Assembly (NCBI RefSeq): GCF_025447595.1
Contig: NZ_JAOEJU010000001.1
Coordinates: 434,001 to 498,000, forward strand
DNA from: Pseudomonas koreensis
Lineage (GTDB): Bacteria > Pseudomonadota > Gammaproteobacteria > Pseudomonadales > Pseudomonadaceae
DNA: 64,000 nt
Direction of reading: 5' to 3'
In this document: piece by piece, positions 9,077-17,386 of the stretch
Numbering within the stretch: position 1 is the first letter of the stretch
How the letters are laid out: each line of letters starts with the position of its first letter
Made by a program: the position numbers and the translations under genes
The notes under the pieces: generated by a model
The model's database searches: none
What the model was told of the DNA's origin: nothing
What the model saw: only the letters and a program-made list of their open reading frames with translations

Positions 9077-10030
9077 TCAGTTGAGCAGGCGCACCGATTC
9101 CCCGGCTGACCAGGCTTGAATGTCTTCGATCATCTGCGAAAAGAACTGCTGATAGTTCTGCCGGCTGACATAACCGACGTGGGGCGTGGCCAGCACGTTG
9201 TCGAGGGTGCGAAACGGGTGCAGGGCCGGCAGCGGTTCCTGATCGAACACGTCCAGTGCCGCACCGCCGATGCGCTGTTTCTGCAAAGCCTTGATCAGCG
9301 CCGTTTCGTCGACGATCGGTCCGCGAGCCGTGTTGACCAGCAGGGCGGTCGGCTTCATCCAGTCCAGCGCGTGGGCGTCGACCAGACCCCGGCTGCGATC
9401 GCTGAGCACCAGGTGCACCGACAGCACGTCAGCCTGTTCGAACAATTGCTGCTTGCTGACATAAGTGACACCGGCCTGTTCGGCGCGCTCGGCGGTGAGG
9501 TTTTCGCTCCAGGCGATCACGCGCATGCCGAACACCTGACCGAACTGCGCCACCCGCTGGCCAATGCTGCCAAGCCCGAGAATGCCCAGGGTCTTGCCGT
9601 GCAGGTCGCCACCGAGACCTTGCTGCCACTGGCCGGTGCGCAGGGCATTAGCCTCGTTCACCAGATTGCGGGTGGCGGCCATGATCAGCGCCCAGGTCAG
9701 TTCCGGCGCCGCGTGTTTGTAACTGTCGGTGCCGCAGACCTTGATTCCGAGCTTCGCGGCGGCCTGCATGTCGAGGGCCGCATTGCGCATGCCACCGGTG
9801 ACCAGCAGCTTCAGGTTCGGCAAGCGTTTGAGCAGGTCCTCATCGAAGCGCGTACGTTCGCGCATCACGCAGATCACCTCGAACCGGCCCAGACGCTCGG
9901 CCAGCGTGGCGTTATCCGCCGGGTACTCATGAACGAAGGTGACTTCGCCGAGACTGTCGAGCACCGACCAGTCGACTACGCCCCGCGCAACGTCCTGCCA
10001 GTCATCGATCACAGCAATCTGCACCGCCAT
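9077..10030 (-). CDS. D-2-hydroxyacid dehydrogenase family oxidoreductase
   Basis: A 317-residue NAD(P)-dependent enzyme of the phosphoglycerate/formate dehydrogenase-like family, which reduces 2-oxoacids or oxidises D-2-hydroxyacids. Seen: the Rossmann motif GILGLGSIGQRVA near residue 150, the catalytic Arg in NTARGPIVDE, the Glu in DVFDQEPLP and the His in ATPHVGY. All three catalytic residues are present. The substrate cannot be named from sequence. It is followed 13 bases upstream by an exported hydrolase on the same strand, so the two may be co-transcribed. Cytoplasmic. Confidence 0.9.
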   Translation of the reverse strand: MAVQIAVIDDWQDVARGVVDWSVLDSLGEVTFVHEYPADNATLAERLGRFEVICVMRERTRFDEDLLKRLPNLKLLVTGGMRNAALDMQAAAKLGIKVCGTDSYKHAAPELTWALIMAATRNLVNEANALRTGQWQQGLGGDLHGKTLGILGLGSIGQRVAQFGQVFGMRVIAWSENLTAERAEQAGVTYVSKQQLFEQADVLSVHLVLSDRSRGLVDAHALDWMKPTALLVNTARGPIVDETALIKALQKQRIGGAALDVFDQEPLPALHPFRTLDNVLATPHVGYVSRQNYQQFFSQMIEDIQAWSAGESVRLLN

Positions 10031-10043
10031 CAGCGCTACCTCT

Positions 10044-11069
10044 TCAACGAACGGGATTGGTTTTGTCCAGCCAGCCCAGCAGTGCCTCGTGGAATTTCGC
10101 TGGCTCTTCCATCTGCGGGGCGTGGCCCATGCCGGTGAATTCCACCAGCGTGGACTGAGGAATCAGTTTCGCCACCTGCTTGCCCAGCACTTCGTAGTGA
10201 CCGATTTTGGCCTTCACTTCCGGCGGCGCAATGTCCTTGCCGATGGCGGTGGTGTCTGAGGTGCCGATCAGCAGCAGGGTCGGCATCTTCAGGTCCTTGA
10301 ACTCGTAGTACACCGGCTGGGTGAAGATCATGTCGTAGATCAGCGCCGAGTTCCATGCGACCTGAGTCTTGCCCGGGCCGTTGCTGAGACCCGCGAGCAT
10401 GTCCACCCAACGGTCGAATTCGGGTTTCCAGCGGCCGTCGTAGTAGGTCGTGCGTTCATAGTCACGAATGCCCTGGGCGGTGACTTTGAGTTCGCGCTGA
10501 TACCACTGATCGACGCTGCGATATGGCACGCCGAGGGCTTTCCAGTCTTCCAGGCCGATCGGATTGACCAGCGCCAGTTGCTCGACCTGATCCGGGTATT
10601 GCAGCGCGTAGCGCGTGGCGAGCATGCCGCCCGTGGAGTGGCCGAGCAGGGTGGCCTTCTGAATGCCCAGCGCCTTGATCAGTTGCTGGGTATTGGCTGC
10701 CAATTGCTGGAAGGTGTACTGGTAATGATCGGGTTTGCTGGAGGTACAGAAACCGATCTGATCCGGGGCGACGACCCGGTAGCCGGCTTCGCTCAGGGCC
10801 TTGATCGAACTGTCCCAGGTCGCGCCGCAAAAATTCTTGCCGTGCATCAGCACCACGGTGCGCCCGTTGGCCTTGCCGTGGGCGGCGACGTCCATGTAAC
10901 CCATCTGCAGAGATTTCCCCTGGGACTGAAAGGCAAAGTGCTTGAGGGTGTAGGGATAATCGAAACCTTGCAGTTCCGGGCCGTATTGCGGGCTTTCGGC
11001 GTGAGCAAGCAGGGGCAGGGCGGCGGTCAGCAACAGGCCGGGTAGCCAGCGGGTAAGCGACACAGACAT
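10044..11069 (-). CDS. Exported alpha/beta hydrolase
   Basis: A 341-residue alpha/beta-hydrolase-fold protein with a signal peptide (hydrophobic LLLTAALPLL ending AHA-ES near residue 24), so periplasmic or secreted. Seen: the nucleophile elbow GHSTGG with Ser145, an oxyanion HGKNF segment near 76-80, and the catalytic His in GMGHAP near the C-terminus. This is the esterase/haloperoxidase-like branch; the substrate is unknown. The start at 11069 has a GGAG site upstream; a further in-frame ATG at 11084 lacks support. It lies 13 bases upstream of the 2-hydroxyacid dehydrogenase, a likely two-gene unit. Confidence 0.88.
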   Translation of the reverse strand: MSVSLTRWLPGLLLTAALPLLAHAESPQYGPELQGFDYPYTLKHFAFQSQGKSLQMGYMDVAAHGKANGRTVVLMHGKNFCGATWDSSIKALSEAGYRVVAPDQIGFCTSSKPDHYQYTFQQLAANTQQLIKALGIQKATLLGHSTGGMLATRYALQYPDQVEQLALVNPIGLEDWKALGVPYRSVDQWYQRELKVTAQGIRDYERTTYYDGRWKPEFDRWVDMLAGLSNGPGKTQVAWNSALIYDMIFTQPVYYEFKDLKMPTLLLIGTSDTTAIGKDIAPPEVKAKIGHYEVLGKQVAKLIPQSTLVEFTGMGHAPQMEEPAKFHEALLGWLDKTNPVR

Positions 11070-11154
11070 AGGACAACTCCACAAGAAATCGGCCGATGCT
11101 GGAACGGCCGGATTAGGGCGACGTTAAACACAGGCAATCTCTACGCCTGATCGT

Positions 11155-11589
11155 TCAACCGAGCCAGCCGAGGGTGAGCATCGCCAGCACCCCGTAGCGG
11201 GCGCCTTTGGCGAGGGTGACGATCAACAGAAAGCGCCCGAGAGGTTCGCGCATGACACCGGCGATCAGTGTCAGCGGATCACCGATGACCGGCAACCAAC
11301 TGAGCAGCAGCGACCAGTGACCATAGCGCTGATAGTGAGCGCGGGCGCGCGCCATGTGCTTGGGGCTGACCGGAAACCAGCGCCGGTCCTGAAACCGTTC
11401 CAGCCCGCGCCCCAGCCACCAGTTCACCAGTGAACCAAGGACGTTGCCCAGCGTGGCCACGGCCAGCAGTCCCCACAGCCAGTAACGATCACTGACCAGC
11501 AGCCCGACCAGCACGGCTTCCGATTGCAGCGGCAACAGCGTCGCCGCACCGAACGCGGCGAGGAACAGCCCGAAATAACCCGCCGTCAT
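11155..11589 (-). CDS. YqaA family inner-membrane protein (SNARE-associated/DedA-like)
   Basis: A 144-residue membrane protein with about four hydrophobic segments. The sequence ATLLPLQSEAVLVGLL near the N-terminus and the SWLPVIGDPLTLIAGVMR stretch are typical of the YqaA/DedA-like family. The precise job of these proteins is not settled; relatives take part in membrane homeostasis and lipid flipping (family knowledge). The start ATG overlaps the stop of the DUF411 gene as TGATG, so the two are translationally coupled. A TTG one codon earlier is possible. Confidence 0.85.
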   Translation of the reverse strand: MTAGYFGLFLAAFGAATLLPLQSEAVLVGLLVSDRYWLWGLLAVATLGNVLGSLVNWWLGRGLERFQDRRWFPVSPKHMARARAHYQRYGHWSLLLSWLPVIGDPLTLIAGVMREPLGRFLLIVTLAKGARYGVLAMLTLGWLG

Positions 11590-12035
11590 CAATGGGCCGG
11601 GTAATCCGCCACCACGATATCAGCGCCGTCTTTCTTCAGGCCGATCACTTGATAAGCATCGCTCATGCCATCCATTTCCATGCCCGGCGAGCCCATCGGC
11701 ATGCCCGGTGCGGCAACGCCCAGCAGGTCGTCACGTTTGCTCAGGGCCACTACCTGTTCCGCCGGGACATGACCTTCGACGAATTTGCCGTTGATGATCG
11801 CGGTGTGGCACGACGCCAGGCGTGGCGGTACGCCGTGTTGTTGCTTGAAGCTGCTCATGTCCGTTTCGACGTGATCTTCGACCTTGAAACCATTGGCTTC
11901 CAGGTGGCTGATCCACTTCTTGCAGCAGCCGCAGTTGGCGTCGCGGTGGACTTCGATCGGGATAAGGTCGGCGGCTTGCGCCAGGGAGGAGATGAACAGG
12001 GCGCTCAGGGCGGCCAGACGCAGGTGGTTTCGCAT
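11589..12035 (-). CDS. DUF411 metal-binding periplasmic protein
   Basis: A 148-residue protein with a signal peptide (ALFISSLAQA-AD) and the DUF411 signature CGCCKKWI near residue 35, a thioredoxin-like Cys cluster. It also has a Met/Gly-rich APGMPMGSPGMEM segment like those of copper-handling proteins. DUF411 proteins are often encoded with copper and metal resistance genes; metal binding here is inference from the Cys/Met motifs. The start at 12035 is chosen because it gives a clean signal peptide; the frame is open upstream to 12194. Coupled to yqaA by TGATG. Confidence 0.87.
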   Translation of the reverse strand: MRNHLRLAALSALFISSLAQAADLIPIEVHRDANCGCCKKWISHLEANGFKVEDHVETDMSSFKQQHGVPPRLASCHTAIINGKFVEGHVPAEQVVALSKRDDLLGVAAPGMPMGSPGMEMDGMSDAYQVIGLKKDGADIVVADYPAH

Positions 12036-12199
12036 GGAGGGCTCTCGGCTCAAAGGAGGAACGGTCAAAAAAGGAAGGCATTTTGACCGGTTTTTCCTGC
12101 CTGGCATCAACGGAGTGTTTCCAAGTGATACGAGGCAGGCCTGCCAACATGATCGTAGATCAAAGCTGACAGGCCGCTGAGCGCAAGATGACAAAACTG

Positions 12200-14191
12200 T
12201 CAGCGAACCTTGAACCGGCCCATGATCGCACTCACCCGGCTGTTGGCTTCCAGCAACTGACGGGTGTTGAGTTCGCTGGCCTGGCCGCTTTCCACCAGCT
12301 CATCGACCATATGGCGGATCTGCACCATGCTGCGGTTGATCTCCTCGGTGACCGCGCTTTGCTGTTCGGCGGCGGTGGCGATCTGGGTGCTGAGGCTGTT
12401 GATGTGGCTGACGGAACCGGCCATCTCGTCGAGGCCGCTGTTGACTCGCGCAGTGGCATCGGCGGCCGACTGGCAACTGGCCTGGGTGTTTTCCATGGCG
12501 CTGACCGACGAGCTCACGCCCTGGGTCAGGCGGGTCAACATTTCGTTGATTTCCGAAGTGCTGGCCTGAGTACGGGCGGCGAGGGCACGGACTTCGTCCG
12601 CCACCACTGCAAAACCACGGCCCTGCTCACCGGCACGTGCCGCTTCAATCGCAGCGTTGAGCGCCAGCAGGTTGGTCTGGCCGGCAATGGCGCCGATCAC
12701 GCCGAGGATTTCGGTGATGCGCTGAGCGTCCTGTTGCATGCTTTCAACTTTGTGGGTGGCACTGGCCACTTCGTCGATCAACGCCACTACGCTGCCGGAG
12801 GCTTCGCCGACCACGACGCGCGAACGGTCGGCGTTTTCATTGGCACGCTGGGTGAAAGCGGCGGTTTCAGCCGCATTTTGCGCGACGCTTTCGGCGGTCG
12901 AGCTCATTTCGTTGATCGCGGTGACGGTCTGGTCGGTCTCCGAAGCGTGGCGCAGCAGAATCTGGCTGGTGTGCGCCGAGGTGCGTTGCAGGTTGTCGAG
13001 GCTCGAGGCCATGGCGCCAGTGGCCTGGGTGACCTCGCCGATCATGTTCTGCAAGTAGGCGATGAAGGTGTTGACCGAGTGACCGATGGCGCCGAGTTCG
13101 TCTTCGGCACGGATGGTGATGCGCCGGGTCAGGTCGGCATCGCCGCTGGACAGCGAATCGATGTTGGCTTTCAGCGCTTTCATGCGCGAAACCAGTTGGC
13201 GGATCGCGTAGACCTGCAGCAGCACCAGCAGGATCACCAGCGGAATCTGCAACAGGCTCAGGCTGCTGAGCACGTCGTCACGCTGGGCGGTGAGCATTTT
13301 GGTCGGCAGCGCAGTGGCGAGGAACCACGGGGTGCCTTCGATCGGACGCATGAAGAATGTGCTGGCTTCACCGTTGTTGTCGAATTCGACGCGCTGTGCC
13401 TGTTCGCGGTTTTGCAGCCCTGCCTTGACCTGGCTGGCGAAGGTTGAGGAGCCGGCCAGTTCACTGATGTTTTTCAGTACGATCGGGCCGCTGATGCGCG
13501 AGCTGTTGCTGATGATCTTGCCGTCGGCCTCGACGATCAGCATTTCGGCGTTGAGGTCTTTTTCCTTGCGCGCCACCAGATCGTTGAAGAAGCCCAGGGT
13601 CACGTCGATGGTCGAGACACCCCACGCGTTGCCGTTTTTCTGGATAGCCATGGCGCAGTTGGTGCGCGGTTCGGCGCTGGCGTCATCTTTATAGGCAGCG
13701 GCCCACGCGCACTGGCCGCGCGGGGTCTGCATGCCGCCCTTGTACCAGCTCTGATCGTAATAGTTGGGGGCCGCGTCGCTGTTCCAGAAGGTGTTCACCG
13801 CCAGTTTGCCGGAGGCATCACGATGCCAGAACGTACTGAACTTGTTGCGTCCGGCCTCGCGCTGGCCGGGCAACGGCCAGATCCCGCCGCCAAATACTTT
13901 CAGTTCGCCGTATTGATCCACCAGCCCCGGCAACACGTTGTCGATGGCGGCGCTGTCGAGCAACGGAATGGTCTGGGTGATGCTGCGTTGTTGCGCCTGA
14001 ACCTTGTTCAATTCGCCCTGGATTTGCTCGGCCACTTCGGCGATGCGGTTGAGCACCACTTGTTCTTCGGTGTGGCGCAACTTGGGCGCGACCAGTTGGC
14101 TGATGCCAACCACGGTCAGCACCGACAACAACAGAATGAACAGAACCAGAAACAGCGTGTAGCGAGCCTGAATGGTGCGGAATGCGGGCAT
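12200..14191 (-). CDS. Methyl-accepting chemotaxis protein with periplasmic Cache-type sensor
   Basis: A 663-residue transmembrane chemoreceptor. Seen: TM1 at about 12-33, a ~270-residue periplasmic region with WYKGG and [14 protein letters not shown] typical of double-Cache amino-acid sensors, TM2 near 310-330 ([14 protein letters not shown]), a HAMP region, then the cytoplasmic signalling hairpin. The hairpin carries the highly conserved tip [21 protein letters not shown] followed by [15 protein letters not shown]. It passes ligand binding to CheA/CheW and so to the flagella. The ligand cannot be read from sequence; amino acids or small organic acids are likely by family. Monocistronic. Confidence 0.95.
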   Translation of the reverse strand: MPAFRTIQARYTLFLVLFILLLSVLTVVGISQLVAPKLRHTEEQVVLNRIAEVAEQIQGELNKVQAQQRSITQTIPLLDSAAIDNVLPGLVDQYGELKVFGGGIWPLPGQREAGRNKFSTFWHRDASGKLAVNTFWNSDAAPNYYDQSWYKGGMQTPRGQCAWAAAYKDDASAEPRTNCAMAIQKNGNAWGVSTIDVTLGFFNDLVARKEKDLNAEMLIVEADGKIISNSSRISGPIVLKNISELAGSSTFASQVKAGLQNREQAQRVEFDNNGEASTFFMRPIEGTPWFLATALPTKMLTAQRDDVLSSLSLLQIPLVILLVLLQVYAIRQLVSRMKALKANIDSLSSGDADLTRRITIRAEDELGAIGHSVNTFIAYLQNMIGEVTQATGAMASSLDNLQRTSAHTSQILLRHASETDQTVTAINEMSSTAESVAQNAAETAAFTQRANENADRSRVVVGEASGSVVALIDEVASATHKVESMQQDAQRITEILGVIGAIAGQTNLLALNAAIEAARAGEQGRGFAVVADEVRALAARTQASTSEINEMLTRLTQGVSSSVSAMENTQASCQSAADATARVNSGLDEMAGSVSHINSLSTQIATAAEQQSAVTEEINRSMVQIRHMVDELVESGQASELNTRQLLEANSRVSAIMGRFKVR

Positions 14192-14572
14192 GGAAACCGG
14201 TCCTTGAGCAGGGATTCTTATTGTGGGCAGGGGAAAAACAGCGCGGGTTTCCTAACGTATCGTCGGGTCCTCGGGAAGCTTTAGGTACTTTCGTCCTAAA
14301 AGAGGCGATCCCGACCAGAGGAACGTATCCGACCTGATACACAAGAACTAACCGGCCCGAACATTAGAGCAATACACCCACTTTCATCACCTTGTCACGA
14401 ACGCTCTAGTCCCGTATTCCGGGGGGGGTGCCGGTTTGTATCGTGAATGTACAAAAATTGTAAAAAAGTGCAGAAAGGAGTTGGTGCCATTAGTTTGCCG
14501 GCCGATACTCCGGGCAACTCAAAAGTCGTTCAACAAGGAATTTTTCATGTTTTCCTCGCAAGGAGCTTGCTC
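14192..14572. other. Intergenic region between chemoreceptor and orphan gene
   Basis: About 380 bases of divergent upstream sequence. It holds the chemoreceptor promoter on the left and the orphan gene promoter on the right. An uninterrupted run of eight G lies at 14421-14428, followed by an AT-richer stretch (TACAAAAATTGTAAAAAAG) around 14448-14467, where a promoter for the rightward gene is plausible. No small ORF with a ribosome site was found. Confidence 0.5.
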
Positions 14573-15106
14573 ATGACTATCGGATATACCGGTGCCTGGC
14601 AACCCAAGGCGGGTTTGCTGGTTCGAGATACAGGAAGCTCGAGCAAACCGGTTTCTCAAAGCGTGAAGGTCAAGCAGATGCTGGCCCTGGTCGGCACCGA
14701 CCCTACGGCGATCAGTACGGCGGAGATGGACAAGCAGGGGCTGCACAAGAACATCAAGGGTTTCGATCCCACCAATGTTTCGGCCAAGCAATTGGGCAGC
14801 CTGAGTGCAATGCTGCGCAGCCGGGGCCTGATTTCAGAGATCACGTCCATGACCTTGCTCAATGCCGGCGACAAGTTCGATCGCTTCGGCATACAGACGG
14901 ATCCGGATGCCAAGTTCAATGCGCTGGAGTATTTCGCCACGCAACTGGATACCATCCAGAACAACAATCTCAAGGGCAACAAGTACGCCAACACGTTGAT
15001 CCCCGAGTACAAGAAAGCCATCTATGTACTGCAGAACCTGAAGACCTACGGGCAGGGTGGCGAGCGCAAGCCGCCGACCGATCAGGGTGTCAGCGCCAAG
15101 GCATGA
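14573..15106 (+). CDS. Conserved-looking protein of unknown function
   Basis: A 177-residue protein starting MTIGYTGAWQPKAG. The ATG at 14573 has AAGGAG 7 bases upstream, better than the in-frame ATG at 14447. I do not recognise a family. Seen: no signal peptide, no membrane segment, a mixed alpha-helical composition, and an Asn/Lys-rich central part (TIQNNNLKGNKY). Base use is visibly less GC-biased than in the neighbours, which fits either a recently acquired gene or a secreted effector-like protein, but neither can be shown. It is a single gene with a strong terminator right after the stop. Confidence 0.8.
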   Translation: MTIGYTGAWQPKAGLLVRDTGSSSKPVSQSVKVKQMLALVGTDPTAISTAEMDKQGLHKNIKGFDPTNVSAKQLGSLSAMLRSRGLISEITSMTLLNAGDKFDRFGIQTDPDAKFNALEYFATQLDTIQNNNLKGNKYANTLIPEYKKAIYVLQNLKTYGQGGERKPPTDQGVSAKA

Positions 15107-15113
15107 CAGGCAA

Positions 15114-15144
15114 GGCCCGCTCCGGTAACGGAGCGGGCCTTTTC
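15114..15144 (+). terminator. Rho-independent terminator
   Basis: GGCCCGCTCCG, loop GTAA, CGGAGCGGGCC, then TTTTC. It starts 7 bases after the stop of the orphan gene at 14573-15106. A perfect 11-bp stem. Confidence 0.9.
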
Positions 15145-15173
15145 ATTGCCGGGTGGCTTCAGGCGATGCCGGC

Positions 15174-16097
15174 TCAAGCGCAATAGGATGTCGGCACATT
15201 CTGGCGCTGTATGTCGTCATGCAGACGCTGCATGTGCGGGCAGTGCAGTGTCAGCGTTTTTGGTTGAAAACCGCGATGAAACATTGCCAGCCATCCTGCC
15301 CCTCTGTCATCCGGCGCAAGTCCGGTGAACACGAACCCGATGGCCGTCATTCTTTGCCAGGCGCCGGGAAAATCCTGCGTCAGCCCGATCCTGATCGAGA
15401 TCAGCCAATGAGCCGGCAGTTGCTGTAACTGTCTGAACAAGCTGGCGTCGACCTCCTTGAAGACGCCGTCGTAGCGATTCCACCGCTGTTCGAATTGCGC
15501 CGCAGCGCCCACCCAGGGAGACACATGGTCTTGTAGGCCGAACACTTCGCTCATCTGTTGCATGAGCAGGCGACATGCATCAGGCCACGGGATTTTCGGT
15601 AATGGTCGTTGAAAACCGTCGATAGGGGTGTAAGCCAGAACAAGCGACTCCGGAATCAGCTTGCCAAAAGGTGACGGCGCATAGTCAGGCAGTAATCCAG
15701 TGCTGTGAAACCCCAGACCCGCCGCCATGCGCTGGGTGTAGGGGTGTTGTGTCACCTGTTTCATCGTCAAGCCCTGATAGCCCATGGCCTGGGCATGGAT
15801 CATCAATTGCCGGCTTAACCCTGTCGCGATGTTCCGGCCCCGAAAATTCGGGTCAATTACGCTCAAGGCGACCTCTGCGGTCGGCGAGTCACTGCGGATC
15901 AACGCCGTATGGCCCAGCAGTCGCGTCCCGGACACCGCGACCCATGAATGCCAATGCCCCTCCATATTATTTTGATGGATCATGTCGGGCAGGTAGACGT
16001 GGGACTGAGCGTAGGAGTCGCCATAGATCGTTCTGAACAATTGGCTGATGGCGAGGGCATCGCTGGGGCGGTAGTTTCGCAGAACAAGAGTGTCCAT
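15174..16097 (-). CDS. GNAT family N-acyltransferase, last gene of the LuxC/LuxE-like operon
   Basis: A 307-residue protein whose N-terminal ~160 residues form a GNAT domain: VALSVIDPNFRGRNIATGL contains the acyl-CoA pyrophosphate-binding loop (R-G-R-N-I-A), followed by the usual helix and a GLGFHSTG segment. The C-terminal half has no motif I recognise. The start ATG at 16097 overlaps the stop of the upstream PaaK-like gene (TGATG), so it is translationally coupled to the operon; a GTG three codons earlier is less likely. In context it may transfer an acyl group onto an amine in a small-molecule pathway; that is inference. Confidence 0.85.
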   Translation of the reverse strand: MDTLVLRNYRPSDALAISQLFRTIYGDSYAQSHVYLPDMIHQNNMEGHWHSWVAVSGTRLLGHTALIRSDSPTAEVALSVIDPNFRGRNIATGLSRQLMIHAQAMGYQGLTMKQVTQHPYTQRMAAGLGFHSTGLLPDYAPSPFGKLIPESLVLAYTPIDGFQRPLPKIPWPDACRLLMQQMSEVFGLQDHVSPWVGAAAQFEQRWNRYDGVFKEVDASLFRQLQQLPAHWLISIRIGLTQDFPGAWQRMTAIGFVFTGLAPDDRGAGWLAMFHRGFQPKTLTLHCPHMQRLHDDIQRQNVPTSYCA

Positions 16098-17386
16098 CAG
16101 CGGCACTCCGTTTGCGGGTTGTCATAAACGCGTCGATCCAGCACACGCTGCTGTTTGCCGGAGCGGGGATGGCGGGACAGCACCTGCAGTGTGCAGCGCT
16201 GGATCTGCAGTTCCAGCAGATGGTCGGCGCTCAATTGCGTGATCAACGGATAGTCCTCGATCAGTGCCGCGTGCAGGAGCCGGTCTGCCTCGGTACTGAT
16301 GGGTGTCAGGACGTCAGGGGCCCATTTCAGTCGCAAAATGTCCTTCGAACCTTCCTGCTCGATCACCAGTTGCCAATCGTCATTGGCGGTAATTTGTCGC
16401 ACACGCTCCCCGATCCTCTGTGGCAGAAGCGTCAAGATACCCACCCGTACGCGCTGGCTGTCGGCAGCGCGGCCCATCAACGCAAATTTGCGCTGTGGTG
16501 TCCGGGCCGGTTCACGCCAGCAGGCGCGGTCGCCGACCGGGTAGCGAATCAATGGCATCAGCCGCCGAGTGAGATTGGTGATTACGAGACGTCCCACCTG
16601 GTCGCACGCTTCGATCACCTCGCCGGTTTCTTCGTCGAGGATTTCCAGCACGCTATGGTCGTCGGGAACGCGGTGCTCACCCAGAGCGCAGTCGCGATGG
16701 CTGGCGCCGATGAAGCCGGCATCGACGCTCGCGTAGCCGATCGAGGCGACCCGCGCATTCGGGAGCACGCGTTCAAGCAGGCGCAATTGGGCCGGGAAGA
16801 GACTTTCGCCGGCGTAGAGCAGGCTCGTGACGGCATCCAGCACTCGTTCATGTTGCTCAAGCCAGGCAGCGAAGGTCAGCAAATGGGCCGGGACACCGGC
16901 CAGCACGTTGATTCGATGGGCAACCACCGCGTCAGCCAGGATGGCCGAGTCGACATGGCCGGTGAAGGGGAATACCACAACGTCGGTTTCGAGCTGCGCC
17001 AAAGCATCGTGGGTAAAGAGGAAGCTTGCGTACAGATCACCGGCGAAAAACAGATTGGCGATCCGGTCTCCTGTGTTCAATTGCGCGTTGAGACTGCGGC
17101 CGAAATCCGTCACCAGCGTCTGCCATTCCTGGCGTTGGAATACGGAGAACTTGCCTGCGCCGGTGGTTCCTCCGGACTTGAATACCAGCGCATTGTCCAG
17201 AGCGCAGGTCAGTGCAGGCCAGTGGTCGAGGTCCTGGCAGTCTTTCCAGTATTGTGCACCATCAATCACCGGCAGCTCGTCCAGTGACGTAACGGAGTCT
17301 GCAGCTGCGGCGAGATGATGAGCGTAAAACACCGAGTTCCCGCGTGCGAAGGCCACCAGTTCTTGCCACTCAAACCTTGTTTTCAT
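16097..17386 (-). CDS. PaaK-like adenylate-forming enzyme
   Basis: A 429-residue member of the phenylacetate-CoA ligase (PaaK) branch of the ANL superfamily, expected to activate a carboxylic acid as acyl-AMP and pass it to CoA or a protein thiol. Seen: the Ser/Thr/Gly P-loop KSGGTTGAG at 70-78, GYASVDAG at 217-224 and RYPVGDRACW near 285, the equivalents of the ATP-binding motifs. It resembles the C-terminal half of the adjacent fusion protein (NLFFAG against NLFFSG, YASVDAG against YGSVDAG), suggesting gene duplication. A GGAG site precedes the ATG, which overlaps the fusion gene by 17 bases. Confidence 0.88.
   Translation of the reverse strand: MKTRFEWQELVAFARGNSVFYAHHLAAAADSVTSLDELPVIDGAQYWKDCQDLDHWPALTCALDNALVFKSGGTTGAGKFSVFQRQEWQTLVTDFGRSLNAQLNTGDRIANLFFAGDLYASFLFTHDALAQLETDVVVFPFTGHVDSAILADAVVAHRINVLAGVPAHLLTFAAWLEQHERVLDAVTSLLYAGESLFPAQLRLLERVLPNARVASIGYASVDAGFIGASHRDCALGEHRVPDDHSVLEILDEETGEVIEACDQVGRLVITNLTRRLMPLIRYPVGDRACWREPARTPQRKFALMGRAADSQRVRVGILTLLPQRIGERVRQITANDDWQLVIEQEGSKDILRLKWAPDVLTPISTEADRLLHAALIEDYPLITQLSADHLLELQIQRCTLQVLSRHPRSGKQQRVLDRRVYDNPQTECR

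Noticed and set aside
12188..13447. A 419-residue plus-strand frame opposite the chemoreceptor
   Set aside because: Antisense to the conserved MCP signalling domain; composition is the mirror of that domain.
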